Assembly (NCBI GenBank): GCA_028023455.1
Contig: JAQFVV010006272.1
Span: forward strand, 5,571,217 to 5,635,216
Origin: Epiperipatus broadwayi
Taxonomy: Eukaryota; Onychophora; Udeonychophora; Euonychophora; Peripatidae
Length of the DNA: 64,000 nucleotides
Direction of reading: 5' to 3'
Numbering within the stretch: the first letter of the stretch is position 1; every line of letters starts with the position of its first letter. Below the pieces are notes generated by a model. That model saw only the letters and a list, made by a program, of their open reading frames with translations, did not search any database and was not told the DNA's origin. The position numbers and the translations under genes were made by a program. Shown here one piece after another: positions 45,740-57,362 of this stretch.

Positions 45740-46285
45740 ATACACATTCATTCTCAACTGGGGCACAACATATAAAACCAAAAAATTTGAAATTATGCAT
45801 TACAAGTTTATCCATAAAAATAAAAATGAGAACAGTAAAAATGATGACTATTAATCTACAGGCATTTTTGTATTAAGTTTTATAGTGAAACCAAACGTGA
45901 TCAAAAAATAGTTTCCATAGCACAATGTTTTCATGAAAAAGTTAAATTGTTAAAAAAATCAGATCAGTTATTTGAATGCTATGTTAATAATACATATTGT
46001 TTCACAATTGTGAACAAAATATAAAAGCAAAAAAATTATAATTCCACATTTATGCTTAAAAAACAACAACATAAAAACAATAATAATGCATTATCTAATA
46101 TCAGTATTACTTTTAGGGTCAAAATGTAGCAAATATATGGTCAGACTACAATTTTGAGAAATTCATTAACAAAAAGTTGAAATATTAAAAATTCATGTCA
46201 GTTTATCAGTTTGTTCTCAACTATGTACAAAATATAAAAAGTTTCAATTTTTCATTAAATGTTTATTCCCAAAATATCAAAAAAA
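45740..46285. repeat. Degenerate tandem array, three units of about 210-250 bp
   Basis: Anchor blocks of the form TTC(T/A)CAA(C/T)T...CAAAATATAAAA followed by TTTAT-CATAAAAA-like sequence start at 45751, 46001 and 46214. Units are strongly diverged. This is probably an old satellite-like expansion; no gene. Confidence 0.5.
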
Positions 46286-46839
46286 AAAAAAATGATGATT
46301 TACCTAATATAACTTTTATATGAGCATGCTTTTCACAAATGATTATCTCACTGATGCTTTTACCAGCAAGAAATTTCCATTAGTTCTATAATATTAAAAC
46401 ATAAAGTATTTAAATTAAAATTCTTTACACTATCAACTTTTGTCATTTTAAAGATACAGATAGTTGATTTAATCTTACTAATATTAGAATTTAAATCAAT
46501 TGTTTTATAGCTTTCTCTTTTAGTAATAATCTTAAAATTTACACTTCAATATTAATCAGTTTTTGACACCATTTTCTGTCACTTAATTAAAATTAATAAT
46601 TATGCATATTGAAAAAAAATTTTTTAAAAAAAACGATGAAGGAAAACTAAACTGAAAATAAGCTCTCATAAACATAATAATGATAAGAAATTATCTTATA
46701 CATATGAATGCTATTTCAATCAGTAGTGCTTGTAATATTTCAACCAATGATGTTTGTCATTTTAATGATTCCATACTTAGTACTGTAAGGTGGTTTAATA
46801 GTTTTCTATAAATTTACTGGAATTTTTTTTTTTTTTTTT

Positions 46840-47330
46840 TTTAAGATCAAACATTAATAAGCTTTCAAATTACACTTTTATGGCAAAGATTTAATATTAT
46901 TATGGTATATGAAATTAGAATACTTCTAAAGAAAAATACTTACATTTTTAATGCTAAAAATAAAAAAGTCAATTAAATTAGTAAATTGTAGATAGCTGCT
47001 ATTTTGCAAAAATTTTCATTTTGAATTTTGTTTAATTTCCAATATTAATCAGTTTTCAGATTCTACTTTTATGTCACATAACGAAAATTATTATACTATA
47101 TACACCCAGGAAAATTCTTTTAATATATATGTACAATATTTTTACTACTAAAAATAAAAAAGATAAGTGAATTAAATTAATAACTAAGGTTTAAATGGCT
47201 GCCATTGAACAAAGACTTTTTTTTATGGTTTCTCATTTTGAATTTTTTTTAATATCAAACATTAATCAGAGTTCAAATTCTAGTTTAATAGTGTAAAGCT
47301 AAAATAATTACAATACATATATCTCAAAAA
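46840..47330. repeat. Degenerate tandem array, three units of about 190-220 bp
   Basis: Blocks of AACATTAATCAG(T)TTCAAATTCTA-type sequence start at 46850, 47041 and 47258. They are followed by matching 'TGCTAAAAATAAAAAAG' and 'AATTAAATTA...GCTGCCAT' segments at about 46955 and 47146. The units are diverged and A+T-rich. Confidence 0.65.
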
Positions 47331-47339
47331 TATTTTTGG

Positions 47340-50300
47340 AAAAAATATATACAGTCTAAAACTAAATTGAAAATTAAGTTTTATATGACAAATGCATCTG
47401 CTCTTCTAGAGTCCATTGTATTTTATTGCATTTGTTGTATAAATCACAATTTAGTGAGAAAAATTATTTGTTCTAACTAGTTATTTGCTCTAGAAGCTTT
47501 TGTTCTAACAATTTCAGTATTTATAATGATATTCAATTATAAAGTAATTAAAAAAATCAGTATAGTAAAACTATAGAAATCTTGGTGATTTAGTTTAACA
47601 CTCATCTCATTGGTATTTTCTATTCCTATAACTAGTTTTATTTTAGTTTTGTTTTAAGTTATTTATCCATAAAAATTTTTTACTCCTTTTTGAAAAATTG
47701 AATATTTTAGGTTAAGTACCTAATCTTCATACTAACACCAGATTATAAGGCATCGGATTAATTATAAAATCAATTCTGCAACTTAGTATCAAATATTATA
47801 ATCATAATCATAAAATTATAAATAACAAAAAGATAAATTTCAAATATTATTATAGGAATCAATAAAAATAAAACAATCTCTCCCTATCAAAAATATTTTA
47901 TCAAATACAGCTCATAGTGAAAGTAGACTTCAGATCAAAAAAAAAATTAATGATCTTAAAATATTTTCCAAGATTATTTTCAACAATTTCAAATCTAGAT
48001 TAGAATTAATTAACTTTTCGTAATATTACCTGTGAATATGCTTGTCGAGATCCCAGACTACCAATTTTTGTTTTCATATTTTCTTTTCTTTGCAAAGTTA
48101 GTTTTTCAAAAAAAAAAAAAATACATACAACATATATACTAAGATAAGCTTGTTTAATAACTTTTCTGGAAATTCATCTAAATAATAAATTTTAATACCT
48201 TGTACAAAAAAGAAAGAAGATAGTTTTTGCAGAAAACCAAGTGAAATAGAAAAATATGGATTCTCATTATCTTTTAGAAAAATTGATTATTTTTGCAACT
48301 GTCGACAATTACAACATGGCAATCCCAATGTTTACTAGTAAAAAGCTTTCTATTTACTAATTGACAAACTTTTTATACTTATTTATATTAATAGCCATTA
48401 TAGATTTTTCTAGAAACATTTAACCACTGCATTTTATAAAAAATAATAATAATGCTTGCTTTCTACAGAGTTATAGCATAATATAGAGTTGCTAAGAGAT
48501 AATAAAATTAGAAATAGAACCCTTTTATTAGAAATAAAATATGAATAGTCAGCAAATATGCTTTTTATATAAATAAATATTTAGATATAAAAGTTTAAAA
48601 GTTACATAGATTACTTAATAAACTATTCTTCCATAGAGTTTTATATAAAGTACTTTACCGAAAAATTCAGGTACTTAGGAAATAAAAACAATACACACCT
48701 AAGCAACAAGATGTAGTAATTGTGGGCGATAGTTTGCTATGCTTCCCACTCTCTAGCTTTCATATATTAAGTATATACTCTTATTTTTTTTAAAAAAATC
48801 ATTCTATTCATTGATAAATAACTTTTACTTATGTGAATGATAATCATTTTGTATAGAATAAGTCAAGTATTACAAATAGATTTTTGTTAATAAATAATTA
48901 TTCAAATAAAATAAAATAAATGGTATGAATTAAAAATTACTTAAATTCAAAAAAATATATAACTGTAATAAATTTCTTATTAGTCTCAATGTGAAAGAGG
49001 AGCTGGAATTTAGTCAAAAGGAAAGCTTGTTATAGTTAATTTTATTAAGATAAAGTTCAGCACTGCATTTCTAAGAAAATGACCACACCTTTAAAATATT
49101 ATAATCAAATAACATTAAAGCTAAAACTGAGAAGTATGAGTAATCAAATATTGGGCAATTACTTGGAATAATATTTAAATACCATCCCATAAATTAAAAA
49201 TAGCAAAGCTGAACTAAATATTTACAATAACTGTGAAATTTATTCAGTTTACAAAATTCTATATATACTGTGAATTAATGTACTTTAAAACAAAATATAT
49301 TTATTATAACATTATGCATAAATACACAAACACACACATGAATTTTCGTATGTAATACAAATTAGTAAATTCAAATGTGAATGATTGGAAGTACTGTTTA
49401 AATGCAAAATTCTAAAATATTTCCTTATTTAGATTGTAAACAGGAGCCTTAAATAATTTTAATTCAAATGTGACTTTGTAAACAAGCTTTTTTATTTATT
49501 GTTTTAAAGAATCTAGAAAAATGAAAACCTCAACAGGTGATTTTTAAAAAATCTTTTACAGCTCTTTAATTACTCATTTAAATAAAAACACACAAAAAAC
49601 TAACACACAAAATAAATATGACAATCTATCAAGTACACTATCAGTATAACTTTGAAAAATAAATAAAAAAATTTACACCCATAGAATCAAACTCTTTGAA
49701 TACTTAAACAAAAAAAATTTAAAAAAATTTGCATGCAGCTCACAACAAAAACATTTTGATCAATGGATCTGTACTGTAAGTTAAAGTTTAAGTAATAAAG
49801 TCCATAGAATATTGTTGTGATCAAGAATGAATATTCTGATCAGTTTTTAAAGCTATTTTTCAAAATGAGAACAATCTTATAATGTAGACAATAGAGAGAA
49901 GAAAAAAAAATAAATATGAAAAAAATATTGATGTTGGAAAACAACATGACTGAAAAATAATCCAAACCTAAATCTGGAATTAGTGCATATAAATATTAAA
50001 ATAGATTTACAATTAAATGAAAAAAAAATCTGTTTAAACAACAATAAAAATATTTTAAATGAATATAGTTATACTATGTGCACCCACAGCTTCACTTGTG
50101 TTAATCGAAAAATGCAATATGTAGTGCTTTCTGAGACTTCTATATATACTACAGCAATATCACAAAAAATTTAAGTTTTTATAATGAATTGTATTAGAAT
50201 AATCAACTTTTAATATTTTATTTTAAATATATTTCTCATTTGATAAACTAATTCATATTATTAATTATTAAGCATACACTTTTATATATATCAAAACATG

Positions 50301-51175
50301 TCAAAACACAAAAATGTAACAAAATTGCTTAATTACAATAGTAATCATTTGTACAAAATCTCATGGAATTTATTCATGGCATGCTATTTAAAAGTTATAT
50401 TTAAATAAGCATTTTTCTTTTCAAGAATATTCTATTAACCAAAATAATGCATTTCTAATTTGAAAAATCACATATTACATTCATTTATAGATAGTAATTA
50501 TGTTTTAAGAGATACAGCATCCTATTTGAAATTGCGGGGGTAATCGAAACTATCATAGTGGGTTATAATAAAAACATTGTAAAACAGCAATAAAAAAATG
50601 ATTTACTATTATTTGTAATACATATTCTAACCTTATATTTTAGTGTAAAATATAAAGATTGATAGAACTGATATAAAAGTTTTTCTGTCTTCTTGGTGAT
50701 TTGATTGCCTTGTTTTGCATTCTGAACAGACTATTTACTTGCATTCAAAATAATTTATTGGTGAGAATAAGTAATATTTTGCCTTGTTTATTGCCTGTGA
50801 TTTAGATCAAATGTCTTTAACTTGAAAAAAATCAACAGCACACATCAAGTTTAGTAAAATGTGATTAAAAATAATAATAATTCTTATTTATTTAAAATAA
50901 TCTTAGAAATTATTTTCATTTAATTCAAAAGCCATTTGTTTAACAAATTTTTAATTATTAGATAAAAATATAATAAATACACGTGTGCATTTCAGTGAAA
51001 GACAGTGTTCAGTGAAAGAGAGCATTCATGGTATTATTAAGAGACAAAATGGTGGAAGAATAACACATACTTAAAAAAATAATTGATAAGCAAACGGTTT
51101 AACCAAAAATTCTCATATGAATTTAAATATAATATGGTGATATTTAATAACAGTATGAGTTGTTGAATTTAAAGG
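47340..51175. other. Long A+T-rich stretch without recognisable genes
   Basis: Frames are short and stop-rich. A small direct duplication of TTCAGTGAAAGA occurs at about 50993 and 51009. The 63-codon frame at 49983-50174 is Asn/Ile/Lys-rich and considered chance. Confidence 0.5.
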
Positions 51176-51243
51176 GTCTGTTCAAGTCTGCCGCCCAATT
51201 GAATCAAATCGCTAATAATTTTCTCAATATCTACATTTGAAAT

Positions 51244-51396
51244 ATGTCGGAATGTTTAACTTTAAAAGAAGAATTCATAGCAGAAGGTTGGTATGTTTTG
51301 GAATACTTTATTACATACAAACTGGCAACATTAAATAAATATTTTAATTGCAGATGTTTTCGAACGTGAAAACTTTATTTTTCAAAAAAAAACGAG
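51244..51396 (+). other. Candidate first coding exons of an unknown gene
   Basis: ATG at 51244 sits in AAATATGTCGG after a patch with more G+C (51176-51230). A 43-bp exon (51244-51286) could end at AAG|GTTGGT, and an acceptor TTTAATTGCAG lies at 51343-51353. A second exon (51354-51396) ends at CGAG|GTTTAA. The 67-bp intron keeps phase, and the joined reading begins MSECLTLKEEFIAE and continues VFERENFIFQKK. The protein is not recognised, donor scores look moderate, and no third exon was found. This is a hypothesis only. Confidence 0.28.
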
Positions 51397-51399
51397 GTT

Positions 51400-52194
51400 T
51401 AAAATCAAATTTAAATGTTAAATTTTAGTGAAACCTACTTTTATTAATGTTTTGTGTATCAGTAATTAAATAATAAAAAAGTGATTATCTTATCTGAATG
51501 TATATTGTCAATAATATATTTACTATTTAATTTGTTTACTACTTGAATAATGGTAACAGCCTTTAAATAATTAACTAAAACTACTTTCTGATTTCTATTG
51601 TCAATTTTGAATTATTAAATTATTTTGCTTTAATTATTATTCCTAAATTTAAATGTGGAGAGATAAATTAATATAGCCTAGATATCATAAACTTGGAACA
51701 ATGCTATATAAAAATGTAGAATTTAATAATTTATGAAGAACATTTACATTTAAACTTTGCATGTCATGCTTACAATTATCTTATATTCATGGAACCCATG
51801 TAAAATTCATTAATTTAAAAGTACTCATAATAACTAGAATGAACGGATATAATCACATCTATGGAATTCAGCTATAATTTACAATTATTACTTTGTGTAA
51901 TGTGTATTTATTGTTAAGACATTTTATATTGATTTCACAGATAATATTTGATATTCCAAAAATGTACACTTTTATTTATGTATTTACGTATAAGAAAAAA
52001 TTAATTTTTATTGTTATATGAACTTATATGTGAGGTTCATGATTTATACTTTTACTATGTTTAAATTAAATTCATGGGATTAAATAAAATATTTGAGGAA
52101 ATAGTGCTTGCGAAAAGCTTGAAAATTACTAATAAATTTATGGTATGGGTCAACCTTTTATGAAGTGTCTTATGGGTCTTTCCAGGGTTCTGTT
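51400..52194. other. A+T-rich stretch without recognisable genes
   Basis: No further exon of the candidate gene at 51244 can be proposed. No repeats recognised. Confidence 0.45.
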
Positions 52195-52384
52195 CCTATA
52201 CTCATGTCACTTGTATTACATTGTTACTATGCTTATATTTTAAGCAAGATAAATCAGTATATTAGTTGCTCTTATTATTGAAACACTAACCTATACTCAT
52301 GTCACTTGTATTACATTGTTACTATGTTTATATTTTAAGCAAGATAAATCAGTATATTAGTTGTTCTTATTATTGAAACACTTT
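52195..52384. repeat. 95-bp tandem duplication
   Basis: Units 52195-52289 and 52290-52384 begin CCTATACTCATGTCACTTG and differ at about two positions in the aligned part (ATGCTTAT/ATGTTTAT and TTGCTC/TTGTTC). It is a relatively recent local duplication in non-coding DNA. Confidence 0.95.
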
Positions 52385-53835
52385 TCATTATGCATGAACC
52401 CACATCTGCTAAATTGCTAGTGTTTTTCTGAATTGTGAGAATAACTGAGGAGGATAATTTTTGCATTTTAAATATGATGTAAATATTAATATTGCTTTAC
52501 AATGTTAAATGGCATTAGTCTGTGCTGGTGGTTATTCCGCAGATTAATATTTTGCCACTTTCTGTATTTTTACACTCATTGTGCACTGGTGGTTAATCCG
52601 CGGAATTGGGTAATTATATTTGTTGCTTTATGATGGTGTATAAACCCACAGAGCATTCAGTGTTGTATCATTCCTATGTGTAGATAAATGCATCCACAGG
52701 AATATCATTTTACTTCATAAATGTAAGTTTGGGCAAAGTATTTTGTATTATGATGCTAAAATCATCTTCTTCCATCTATAAGTATAACTTATAAGTTCAG
52801 TCATAAAGTATAGCAGGGCATCTTATTTAAATTATCCTCATAATGATTAACTGTTTGTTAATTAATATTTTATTTGAACTGAAGTTTGAATTTTCACTTT
52901 AGGTTAGCATTACATTATAGCTAATTCCTGTAAATATATTATATTATTATAGGTCTATAGTATAGGTTTATTGGTTCTGGAACTGACACATTGGGTATTT
53001 CATGATTTGATGTTGAATTTCAGTATTTCTTCCTCAAGGCAGAAATTAGATCAAATTATAATAAAATTTATGATTAGGCTTTTATAAAACTGCTTATGAT
53101 ATGTTTATTGAAGGAAACGAATGGAATGATATTTTATTTATTTTAATTGTTTATTTATGTATCTATTTATTATATTAAACATCCTACATCAATTATTTGT
53201 TAATCATAGAATTGTAAATAAATATTAATTTATAATTAAACTTACTGTGCTGTTGCTATTTGTCATTCATAAAACCAAAAATCCTATATCTTGAATAGAG
53301 CATACATTGGAGTTACTGTTGTCAGTATGATATAAGACTCTTAGTAATATTCTGAAAAAATATTTGAATGCTTTTGTTCTTGGTAGTTTAGGATGTGTAA
53401 GGTACAATAAAATCCCATTAGCTTTTTCATCACTTTAGCTTTGCATTGTTGAGTCTAGTACATGATACAAAAATTGATTGATTTTATAAACTTATAAACA
53501 GATTTACCAGATAATGCTACAATTGAATTTATTTTCTTAATATTATATTTGTAATTCATCAAACATAACAAGAGTCTCATTGCTATTTATTAAATTATAA
53601 ATTTAAGTTTATAAGGAAAAAATCCAAGTTTCCCATGCTTATTATTATTGCAAAGCTTATACCTAGAATAGCATTTGTACCAAAATCATATATGTCATTC
53701 AAAGATTCATAATCTTTAATAGTTTCACAAATTATAATATCTTGTCCATGGTCGGCCATAAGGTCTTATGCAATGAAAATCACATATTAAAGTTTTGAAG
53801 GATAATAAAATTACATATTTATAATTTGTCTAATG
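52385..53835. other. A+T-rich stretch, no gene; one imperfect 25-bp repeat
   Basis: GCTGGTGGTTATTCCGCAGAT near 52524 and CTGGTGGTTAATCCGCGGAAT near 52584 are similar and G+C-rich against the background. Their meaning is unclear. No coding frames seen. Confidence 0.45.
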
Positions 53836-53839
53836 TACT

Positions 53840-53900
53840 TTCACATACTGCTACGATGGGTCTTCGCAGTGTACCCTGGCCGCGACCAGATTAGATCATA
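53840..53900 (+). other. Short G+C-rich patch of unknown nature
   Basis: CTACGATGGGTCTTCGCAGTG and ACCCTGGCCGCGACC stand out sharply in A+T-rich flanks. One frame reads YCYDGSSQCTLAATRLDHN before a stop. It could be part of an exon or an old insertion; neither splice sites nor RNA folds are convincing. Confidence 0.3.
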
Positions 53901-54850
53901 ACAATTTCATGTTATATCATTAATTTTGTTTGCTGTAATGTGATCAGACTTTTCGGTTACAGTTTTTTTTACAATTTTTTAGCATGCAATGTGGTAGGTT
54001 TTATTACTTATGTTCACCACATAACCAGATTTTGGTTACAATATATATTTATATATTTTTCAATATATATATATATCTTGAATAGAATCATGGGTTGTTG
54101 TCGATGAACCAACATATCCCACTGGATGGCGCTGTTTTCACACTAAAACACATAAAAATGCCGTTTCCGCGGCCGACACGTTCGAACCGGCATTTTCTAC
54201 AATACAACCTTTTATGTTGTACTACAGATTGCAGGCCGCTATGTCGCGTCGCAGTACAGCATGTATGTTTACGCAGCAAATACATTTTCCCAATTCGCAC
54301 AGTTTATAAAAAGGTTACAGCTTGGAGAGAGGGTATGTTTTTTTGAATTGGATGGAAATGTTATTTTCATTGGATTTTTTTTTATTTTAAAGTATTGAAA
54401 TGTTCAGATTTTGTAAAGTAATAATTAACAGAGTTTTTACACCGTAGTGTATTGAAGTTTTAAGTAGTAAATGTTGACGAGATATATGTATAAAGTGAAT
54501 TGGGATTATGTAACGCGTCAAGTAACGTACTATTCGGAACATTTCCACGAGACATTTTAACATTGTACCGTGTGTATATTTTTGAAATAAAAAAAAGCGT
54601 TAACACAAAAATATCCAGTAAGAAAAGTACAATTGTACACTGTTTTTTTAAATGTCATAAAAAGCATATATTATAAACATTATATATATATTTGTTGTTG
54701 TTTAAAAAAGTTTTAGTTTCTTTCTTTTCTCCGACTACTGTTATACTTTGTTGAATATAGTTTACGTTTATTGTTATTATTTATTTTATAGATGTTAGTA
54801 AAAAAAAAATTTACAAAAATACGATTTTGATATTTTTTATTTTAACCGTA

Positions 54851-54941
54851 AAGCCTAACCCTAAAACTAACCCTAAACTAACCCTAAAACTAACCCTAAA
54901 GCTAACCCTAAACTAAACTAACCCTAAAACTAACCGTAACA
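54851..54941. repeat. Telomere-like repeat (CTAACCCTAAAACTAACC)
   Basis: About ten blocks of AACCCTAAA or AACTAACCCT, mixed imperfectly with ACTAA. The CCCTAA unit equals the TTAGGG-type telomere repeat read on the other strand, but the spacing is irregular and the array sits within a TIR element, so it is better seen as part of the transposon than as a chromosome end. Confidence 0.85.
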
Positions 54942-55191
54942 ACTTTTACTTTTAGTTGTGATTCTATTTGAAATAAAAAATAGCGGTAAACAACAACAAC
55001 AAAAAAAGCCGTAACCCCAGTAAAAAAATCTCCGATAGAAAATTGATTTTTCTAATAAAAAGAAAACTAAAAAAGACGAATCAAATTGTAATTTGTTTAT
55101 TTTATTTTACATTTATTATTAATAAATTATTTTATTTTACATTTATATTAATAGCTCTGATGAGTGTTGGAATAGAATTAAAGAGGTATTC

Positions 55192-56502
55192 TTGAAAATA
55201 GAAAAAAATGAAATAGGTATTATTCATGTGAGAAAAGCTAAAAGACCTTGGATAACTGAAGGTATGTTGGAAAAGATGGAAGTGCAGAGATGGTGGAAGA
55301 ATGTAAATACTGAGGAAGAGCAAAAGGAATATAGGAAATTTAATAATGAATTAAGAAGAGAAACAGATTTAGCAAAAGAAAAGTGGTTGGAGCAAGAATG
55401 TAAAGAGATAGAAAGGTTTCAACAGATGAAAAGATATGATCTAGCATTTGATAGAATACAAAGTATTTCTTGGGAGAAAAAGACATGGGTAGCAAGTGAG
55501 ATTGCGGATAAGAATGGAAGAAGGTTAACCGATAGTAATGATATATTAAAAAGATGGGAAGAATATATTCGGTATCTGTTTAGTAGAGGAAATAATTTAA
55601 TTAGTTATGAACTTGAAAATGAAGATGTTGCAATGGATGATAGAGGTATGGACATATTGCCAGATGAAATAAGAAAGGCAATCGCACAAATGAAGAATGG
55701 TAAGGCTATTGGATTTGATGCAGTACCTATAGAATTTTTGAGAGAAATGGGAGAATTTACTATGAAGGAAATAGTTGGACTTTGCAATTTGATATATAGT
55801 GGAGTTTGGCCTGAAGATTTTTTAAGAACTATAGTGATTCCAATTGCTAAAAAGAAGAAAGCTGTTAAATGTGAAGAGTATAGGACAATAAATGTATTGT
55901 CTCATGTTTCTAAGGTGTTATTGAGAATTTTAACTCAAAGGATTTATGGGAAGGTTGACTATTATATTGCTGAAGAACAGTTTGGTTTTCGGAAAGGGAA
56001 AAGCACAAGAGATGCTATTGGTATTGTTAGGACAATTGCAGAAAGATATATTGAAAGAGATAAAGGAATTGGTATATGTTTTGTAGATTTAGAAAAGGCA
56101 TTTGATAGAGTAAGCTGGAATAAACTGATGTCTATCTTAAGAGATAAAGGAGTATTCTGGAAAGAAAGACGATTGATATGGAATATGTATAATGGTCAAA
56201 GAATAAGAGTTAGATTTGGATGTAATGAGACTGATGAAGTGAATATAGAAAGTGGAGTTAGGCAAGGATGTAGTATGTCACCTGTTTTGTTTAATATTTA
56301 TTTAGAAGATATGCTAAATAATTATTTGGACTGTGGAGGAGCAAATGTTGGAGGGAGAGTAATAAAGTGTATAAGATTTGCAGGTGATATGGCTCTTATT
56401 GCTGAGGAAGAAAAGGATCTTCAGAATATGTTGAATAAATTGGAAGAAGGATGTATGGCATATGGAATGAAGATTAATATTGAAAAGACTGTTTATGGAT
56501 AG
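55192..56502 (+). pseudogene. Reverse transcriptase of the nested LINE, active-site mutated, 436 codons
   Basis: The longest open frame in the window. Positions are given by residue from 55192. It has a basic/helical linker (1-110), a 'DEIRKAIAQMKNGKAIGFD' motif 0/1 block (about 160-180), RTIVIPIAKKK and EEYRTINVLSH (about 205-240), QFGFRKGKSTRDAI (about 265), motif A GICFVDLEKAFDRV (about 298-312, Asp intact), motif B SGVRQGCSMSPVLFN (about 355) and motif C CIRFAGDMALIAEE (about 393-405). Motif C is normally F-A-D-D; here the first catalytic Asp is Gly (GGT at 56383-56385), which should abolish polymerisation. The frame then stops at 56500 by a frameshift just after MKINIEKT. The long open frame argues that insertion is relatively recent. 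Confidence 0.9.
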
Positions 56503-56546
56503 GGAGAGATTCAAAAAGACTGCAAATTGGAATCCATGATGACATA

Positions 56547-57104
56547 GTGCAGCAGGTGAAGGGATTTAGATATTTGGGTTGTTGGTTGAGTGAGGATGGA
56601 AGAAGTGAAGATGAAGTTAAAAGAAGAATAGCATTGGCAAAGGTGACATTTGTAAAAAGAAAGAAGATATTTTGTGGACCTATGGAAAGAGAATTAAGGA
56701 AAAGGTTAATTAAATGTTATGTGTGGAGTGTATTAATGTATGGTTGTGAGACATGGACATTGAGTAATAGAATTAAGAAACGACTGGAAGCTTTTGAGAT
56801 GTGGACATGGAGAAAAATGGAAAAAATCAGTTGGGTGAATAAAATAACAAATGAAGAAGTTTTGAAAAGAGTTAATGAGGAAAGAAGATTGATTGAAAGT
56901 ATCAAAGAGAGAAAGAGAAACTGGATTGGACATATACTAAGAAAAGATTATAGTTTAATGAAAGATGTTTTGGAAGGAATGGTGAGTGGAAATAAAAAGA
57001 AAGGACGGAAGAGATTGACAATATTGGATGATATACGAGATGGAAGGGGTTATGTGGAATTGAGGAAGTGGGCAAGGAAGAGAATGGAATGGAAGAATGG
57101 ATGA
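56547..57104 (+). pseudogene. C-terminal part of the nested LINE RT protein, 185 codons
   Basis: The reading continues from the previous entry in a shifted frame; upstream open text (RDSKRLQIGIHDDIVQQ) joins it, so the break is a single small indel near 56480-56505. It carries VKGFRYLGCWLSEDG, IALAKVTFV, YVWSVLMYGCETWTL (about residues 45-60), RMEKISWVNKITNEEVL-type text and KRNWIGHILRKD, then GRKRLTILDDIRDG. This is the conserved C-terminal region of this LINE group ('s.lLYGcEtWtl ... WiGHilR'). Stop at 57102. No homing or nuclease motif is visible here. Confidence 0.88.
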
Positions 57105-57362
57105 ACTGATGTAGTGACTACTCTCTGGACCTGTCTATTGGACAGACTACTATTGATTGATTGATTATCATTTAATTTGTATACGTTAATAAAAAATAAT
57201 ATTTAAAATTGAATAATATTTAAAAAAGATGATTTTCTTTTGTTTTTATTTTCGCATTACAAAAAACACATCAAAATGATTATAATTAACGGCCCGTGAA
57301 TGATCATATTTTATAGTTTTAGCGTGATAACTGCGGCATCCAGTGGGATATGGTTGCTCATC

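Larger units (their letters stand above)
55147..57167 (+). mobile_element. 5'-truncated LINE nested in the TIR element
   Basis: The reading opens mid-protein in the linker between EN and RT (NSSDECWNRIKEVF at about 55147), so the endonuclease is missing, as expected from incomplete reverse transcription. RT and C-terminal parts are present (next entries). The 3' end follows a stop near 57104 with TTGATTGATTGATTATC at 57151-57167, a simple-repeat tail without poly(A). The family differs from the RTE-like copies at 8315 and 60945. Possible target duplication (CATTTATATTAATA / CATTTAATTTGTATACGTTAATA) is ambiguous. Confidence 0.8.
54101..57362. mobile_element. TIR DNA element (non-autonomous) containing a nested LINE
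   Basis: The left end 54101-54160 (TCGATGAACCAAC, ATATCCCACTGGATG, GCGCTGTTTTCAC, CTAAAACA) and the reverse complement of 57302-57362 (TCGATGAGCAACC, ATATCCCACTGGATG, CCGCAGTTATCAC, GCTAAAACT) match over about 55 bp. Between them are a G+C-richer leader (54160-54300), a telomere-like repeat (54851-54941) and a 5'-truncated LINE (55147-57167). Without the LINE the element would be about 1.25 kb. No transposase is present. The 15-base core TATCCCACTGGATGC/G is perfect at both ends up to one base. Target duplication is not obvious; the right boundary lies in a CTCATCGATGAG palindrome. Confidence 0.8.

Noticed and set aside
54095-54346. 83-codon plus-strand and 70-codon minus-strand frames
   Set aside because: Both lie in the G+C-richer leader of the TIR element where stops are rarer; they begin inside the TIR and match no family.
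54851-54941. True chromosome end
   Set aside because: The repeat is short, irregular and flanked on both sides by transposon sequence.
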